NCBI GenBank assembly: GCA_949282195.1 | Contig: CASDOW010000006.1 | Coordinates: 20,749-84,748 of the forward strand | DNA length: 64,000 nt | From: an uncultured bacterium | GTDB lineage: Bacteria > Cyanobacteriota > Vampirovibrionia > Gastranaerophilales > Gastranaerophilaceae | Direction: 5' to 3' | Part shown: piece by piece, positions 61,594-64,000 of the stretch | How positions within the stretch are numbered: the stretch's first letter is position 1 | Layout: the number at the start of each line of letters is the position of its first letter | Made by a program: the position numbers and the translations under genes | Notes under the pieces: model-generated | The model's database searches: none | What the model was told of the DNA's origin: nothing | What the model saw: only the letters and a program-made list of their open reading frames with translations

Positions 61594-63822
61594 ATGAGAA
61601 GATTATTTGTATTCACATGTGTAATATCGTTGTCTTTGTCTTTATCGTTGGGACAAAGCGTTTTTGCGCTTGATGAAGACCCTATTTCAGGCGTTGATCC
61701 GGCGACAGCTTCAAAGGTAGATATTAAAGAGTTTAAAAAAGTTAAAAATTTCAAGTCTATATTTAAAAGAAAACCCAAAGAGGAACAAAAGAAAGAAAAC
61801 AAATTAAAGTTTGAAGAAGTTCCTTTGGATAAGTCTGATTTTTCTATGTTTGAAGATGCGGATACTTCTGTTTATGCTCCTGTGGTTGATGACGAAAAGG
61901 AAGTTGAAGTTAAACAAGAAAAAGACAAAAAAGTAAAAAGAAAAAATATCTTCAATTTTTTTCAAAGAAATAAAACAAAAAAAGTTGACCCAAAAGATGA
62001 GATTATCGAAGAAACTCCGATTGAGCAAGAGATAACTAAAGATGAGGAATTAAACCACACTTATATAAACGATACGGATGCGGTTTATATAAAAGAAGTT
62101 GAAATTTTTGGAAATAATTTACTTGATACAAATTATATTAAGGAACAAATTAATTCCAAAGAAGGTTATCAATATATTCGCTCTGAAGTTTCGAATGATT
62201 TAAGAACATTGTATAACACCGGATATTTTACTCAAAATCTTAGAGCGTTGCCGATAAAAATAGATAATAATAATGTTAAATTAAGAATTATTTTGGAAGA
62301 AAATCCGCCTGTTGCAGGGTTTAATGTGGTTGGTAATAACAGCATTTCAACAAGCGAGATTATGAGTATTTTAAATCGTTACAAAGGTCAGCCGCAAAAT
62401 ATTCTTAATATTAACAATGCAATTAATGAAATCCAAGAATTGTATTCTACAAGGGGCTATATTTTGGCTCGTGTTTCAAAAGTTTCTGATGATCCTGACG
62501 GTTATGTTAATTTTTTGATTGATGAGGGGATAATTGGCGATATTATCGTTGAGGGTAATAACAAAACCAGAGATTTCATTGTTAAGAGAAATATATTCTT
62601 GCAGCCGGGGTGTGTTTATAATGAAAACACTATGCGCTCGGATATTTTAAGATTAATGGGAACACAAGCCTTTAAGGATGTTCAAAGGGAACTGAAAAAG
62701 GACGAAAGAACGGGTTTGTATGATGTATATGTTGCTCTTGAAGAACAAAGAACAGGTAAAATTTCTTTAGGGGTTGGTATTGATTCAGCTTCAGGTTTCT
62801 TTGGTTCTGTCGGCTTTGGTGAAAATAACTTTAGAGGATTAGGTCAAAAACTTAACTTGAATGTTTTAGCCGGTACAGGTATTTTGATGAATGACAGTTC
62901 TGTTGTTCAAAAAGCAAATTTACAAGGCGAAATAAGTTTCTTGGAGCCTATGTTTAAGAGAGAAAATCAATCTTTAGGTGCTCGTGTTTTTGCAAGATAC
63001 TATGGAAGTTATCAAGTTCCAATGGCCATTGAGAAACGCTTCGGCGGTGAAGTTACCATTGCCCGTAAGTTCGTTGCTTTCAAAAATCTTTCAGGTTCAA
63101 TTGGTTTAGGGGTTGAAAGTGTTACTCTTGACGAGGGTGATGAAACCAAGATGAGAGATAAATATGCTCAAAAAGGCATAAGCTGGGCATATCGTGATAA
63201 AGAGCTTGACGGTGGTTTTTATGTTAAAATTACTCCTGCTTTGACATATGATACAAGAGATAGTGCCGTTAATGCAAGAAGAGGTTTGTTGGCAAGAATT
63301 ACTCTTGAAGAAAATCTTGGAATTTCGGGCGATACTTTTGGCAAACTACATGGTATGATAAGAAAATTTATGCCTGTCGGAAAGAAATCTTCACTTGTAT
63401 TGACTGCTAAAGCAGGCGGAAAACTCCACGGTGATATGCCTGAATTTGCCGGATTTGCACTTGGCGGACCTTATACAATCAGAGGTTTCAATATATCAGA
63501 AGTCGGCGTGGGTGACGGATATATGATGGGCAGTATTGAATATAGAGCGCCAATTCCTTTTATAGACAGACTTACATCTAATTCATTCTTAAACAATTTA
63601 AGATTAGCTGCATTTGTTGATGCAGGTACTTTGTTTAGTAAATCAATAGGTTCGGATGTATTTGATAAACCAGGGTATGCAATTACTGCCGGTGTAGGTT
63701 TAAGAGTGTTTATACCGGGACTTGGACCAATCAATTTAGATTATGGTATACCTTTGACAAATACTTGTGGAGTTGATAGAAAATCAGGCTTCTTCACATT
63801 TGGTATGGGCGAAATGTATTAA
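61594..63822 (+). CDS. bamA: Omp85/BamA-family outer membrane assembly protein
   Basis: A 742-residue outer-membrane protein. A signal peptide (hydrophobic core CVISLSLSLSLG, likely cleavage after VFA) is followed by a ~120-residue charged linker rich in Lys and Glu. What appear to be three POTRA repeats cover about residues 160-385 (VEIFGNNLLDTNYIKEQI; FNVVGNNSISTSEIMSIL; IIVEGNNKTRDFIVKRNI). The beta barrel fills the rest, with the conserved late LGGPYTIRGFNISEVG (the VRGY/F loop) and an aromatic-poor end. Three POTRAs are typical of cyanobacterial Omp85, against five in proteobacterial BamA. It inserts beta-barrel proteins into the outer membrane, so the cell is a diderm. Confidence 0.9.
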   Translation: MRRLFVFTCVISLSLSLSLGQSVFALDEDPISGVDPATASKVDIKEFKKVKNFKSIFKRKPKEEQKKENKLKFEEVPLDKSDFSMFEDADTSVYAPVVDDEKEVEVKQEKDKKVKRKNIFNFFQRNKTKKVDPKDEIIEETPIEQEITKDEELNHTYINDTDAVYIKEVEIFGNNLLDTNYIKEQINSKEGYQYIRSEVSNDLRTLYNTGYFTQNLRALPIKIDNNNVKLRIILEENPPVAGFNVVGNNSISTSEIMSILNRYKGQPQNILNINNAINEIQELYSTRGYILARVSKVSDDPDGYVNFLIDEGIIGDIIVEGNNKTRDFIVKRNIFLQPGCVYNENTMRSDILRLMGTQAFKDVQRELKKDERTGLYDVYVALEEQRTGKISLGVGIDSASGFFGSVGFGENNFRGLGQKLNLNVLAGTGILMNDSSVVQKANLQGEISFLEPMFKRENQSLGARVFARYYGSYQVPMAIEKRFGGEVTIARKFVAFKNLSGSIGLGVESVTLDEGDETKMRDKYAQKGISWAYRDKELDGGFYVKITPALTYDTRDSAVNARRGLLARITLEENLGISGDTFGKLHGMIRKFMPVGKKSSLVLTAKAGGKLHGDMPEFAGFALGGPYTIRGFNISEVGVGDGYMMGSIEYRAPIPFIDRLTSNSFLNNLRLAAFVDAGTLFSKSIGSDVFDKPGYAITAGVGLRVFIPGLGPINLDYGIPLTNTCGVDRKSGFFTFGMGEMY

Positions 63823-63847
63823 ACGCGCAAGCCAGAGTGTAAGCCGT

Positions 63848-63882
63848 TAAAAAATGTCAATGCGTGGAGCATTGTCATTTTT
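63848..63882 (+). terminator. Terminator-like hairpin after bamA
   Basis: AAAAATGTCAATGC and GCATTGTCATTTTT pair (one mismatch) around GTGGA, ending in a T run. It lies about 26 bases after the bamA stop. Confidence 0.75.
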
Positions 63883-64000
63883 AGGCTAAAACTATTGATA
63901 GCCGCCGTAGGATAATTGAGCAAACGAACGACAGCGCTAGCGATAGTGAGTATTGCGAAATACCCACAGGCGGAAAAGAACGCGTAAGCCGTGTGTGAAA
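63883..64000. other. GC-richer repeat-bearing segment at the window edge
   Basis: This end segment is visibly richer in G and C than the surrounding sequence. It holds CGCTAGCG, a perfect eight-base palindrome, and a CCGCC/GGCGG pair about 65 bases apart. AACGCGTAAGCC (63979-63990) nearly repeats AACGCGCAAGCC (63822-63833). No credible gene is seen. It may be part of a dispersed repeat or structured RNA that continues beyond the window. Confidence 0.4.

Noticed and set aside
63854..63889. Eleven-codon reading frame within the hairpin after bamA
   Set aside because: It coincides with the terminator stem and has no ribosome site.

Overview
AT-rich bacterial chromosome segment, densely coded on both strands, with no gap longer than about 215 bp between genes. 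No tRNA, rRNA, CRISPR array, IS element or phage gene was seen. An Omp85 protein with what look like three POTRA repeats indicates a diderm cell. Flagellar genes, a cyanobacterial-style hybrid CheA, a fermentative Na+-pumping decarboxylase and several lineage-specific families with a short N-terminal Phe-x-Gly motif suggest a non-photosynthetic relative of cyanobacteria (Vampirovibrionia/'Melainabacteria', probably Gastranaerophilales). The taxon is an inference, about 60% sure.

Layout. 1-2000: edge of a receiver-like protein and a GT-C membrane glycosyltransferase broken by a frameshift at a poly-T run. 2035-5869: biotin ligase overlapping the oxaloacetate decarboxylase Na+ pump (oadG-oadA-oadB), ended by a strong terminator. 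6073-12688: flagellar operon (lytic transglycosylase, fliE, fliF, a FliG-position protein, fliH, flhA). 12690-15849 (minus): two secreted proteins, lspA, an RluA-family pseudouridine synthase and a small membrane protein. 15880-24460: Maf-type motility glycosyltransferase, tandem CheW, receiver/degenerate-GGDEF protein, minimal chemoreceptor and CheA-REC. 24457-27231 (minus): BadF-type ATPase, a duplicated 'FWG' protein and an FAD dehydrogenase. 27381-37404: housekeeping genes (clpP, hisS, pgk, dnaX, engB, rsmG), a NrtR-like regulator, two small orphan proteins and an ATPase-TPR protein.

37619-46945 is the most unusual locus: two translationally coupled membrane proteins followed by two GH13-type enzymes, one of 1286 residues with a very large insertion inside its catalytic barrel. 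46977-63822 holds a hybrid-cluster-protein homologue that has lost most cluster ligands, RNase E/G, a DUF2344 protein, a second GT-C-like membrane protein, a PAS pseudokinase, a MalK-type ATPase, leuA, a second coupled pair of membrane proteins, a sigma-like protein and Omp85. The last ~120 bases are visibly richer in GC and contain repeats.

A recurring signal is promoter placement. At eight genes a -10 element ends only 6-7 nt before the start codon, which predicts leaderless mRNAs. Other genes have clear Shine-Dalgarno sequences, and some have near-consensus TTGAAA-17-TATAAT promoters.
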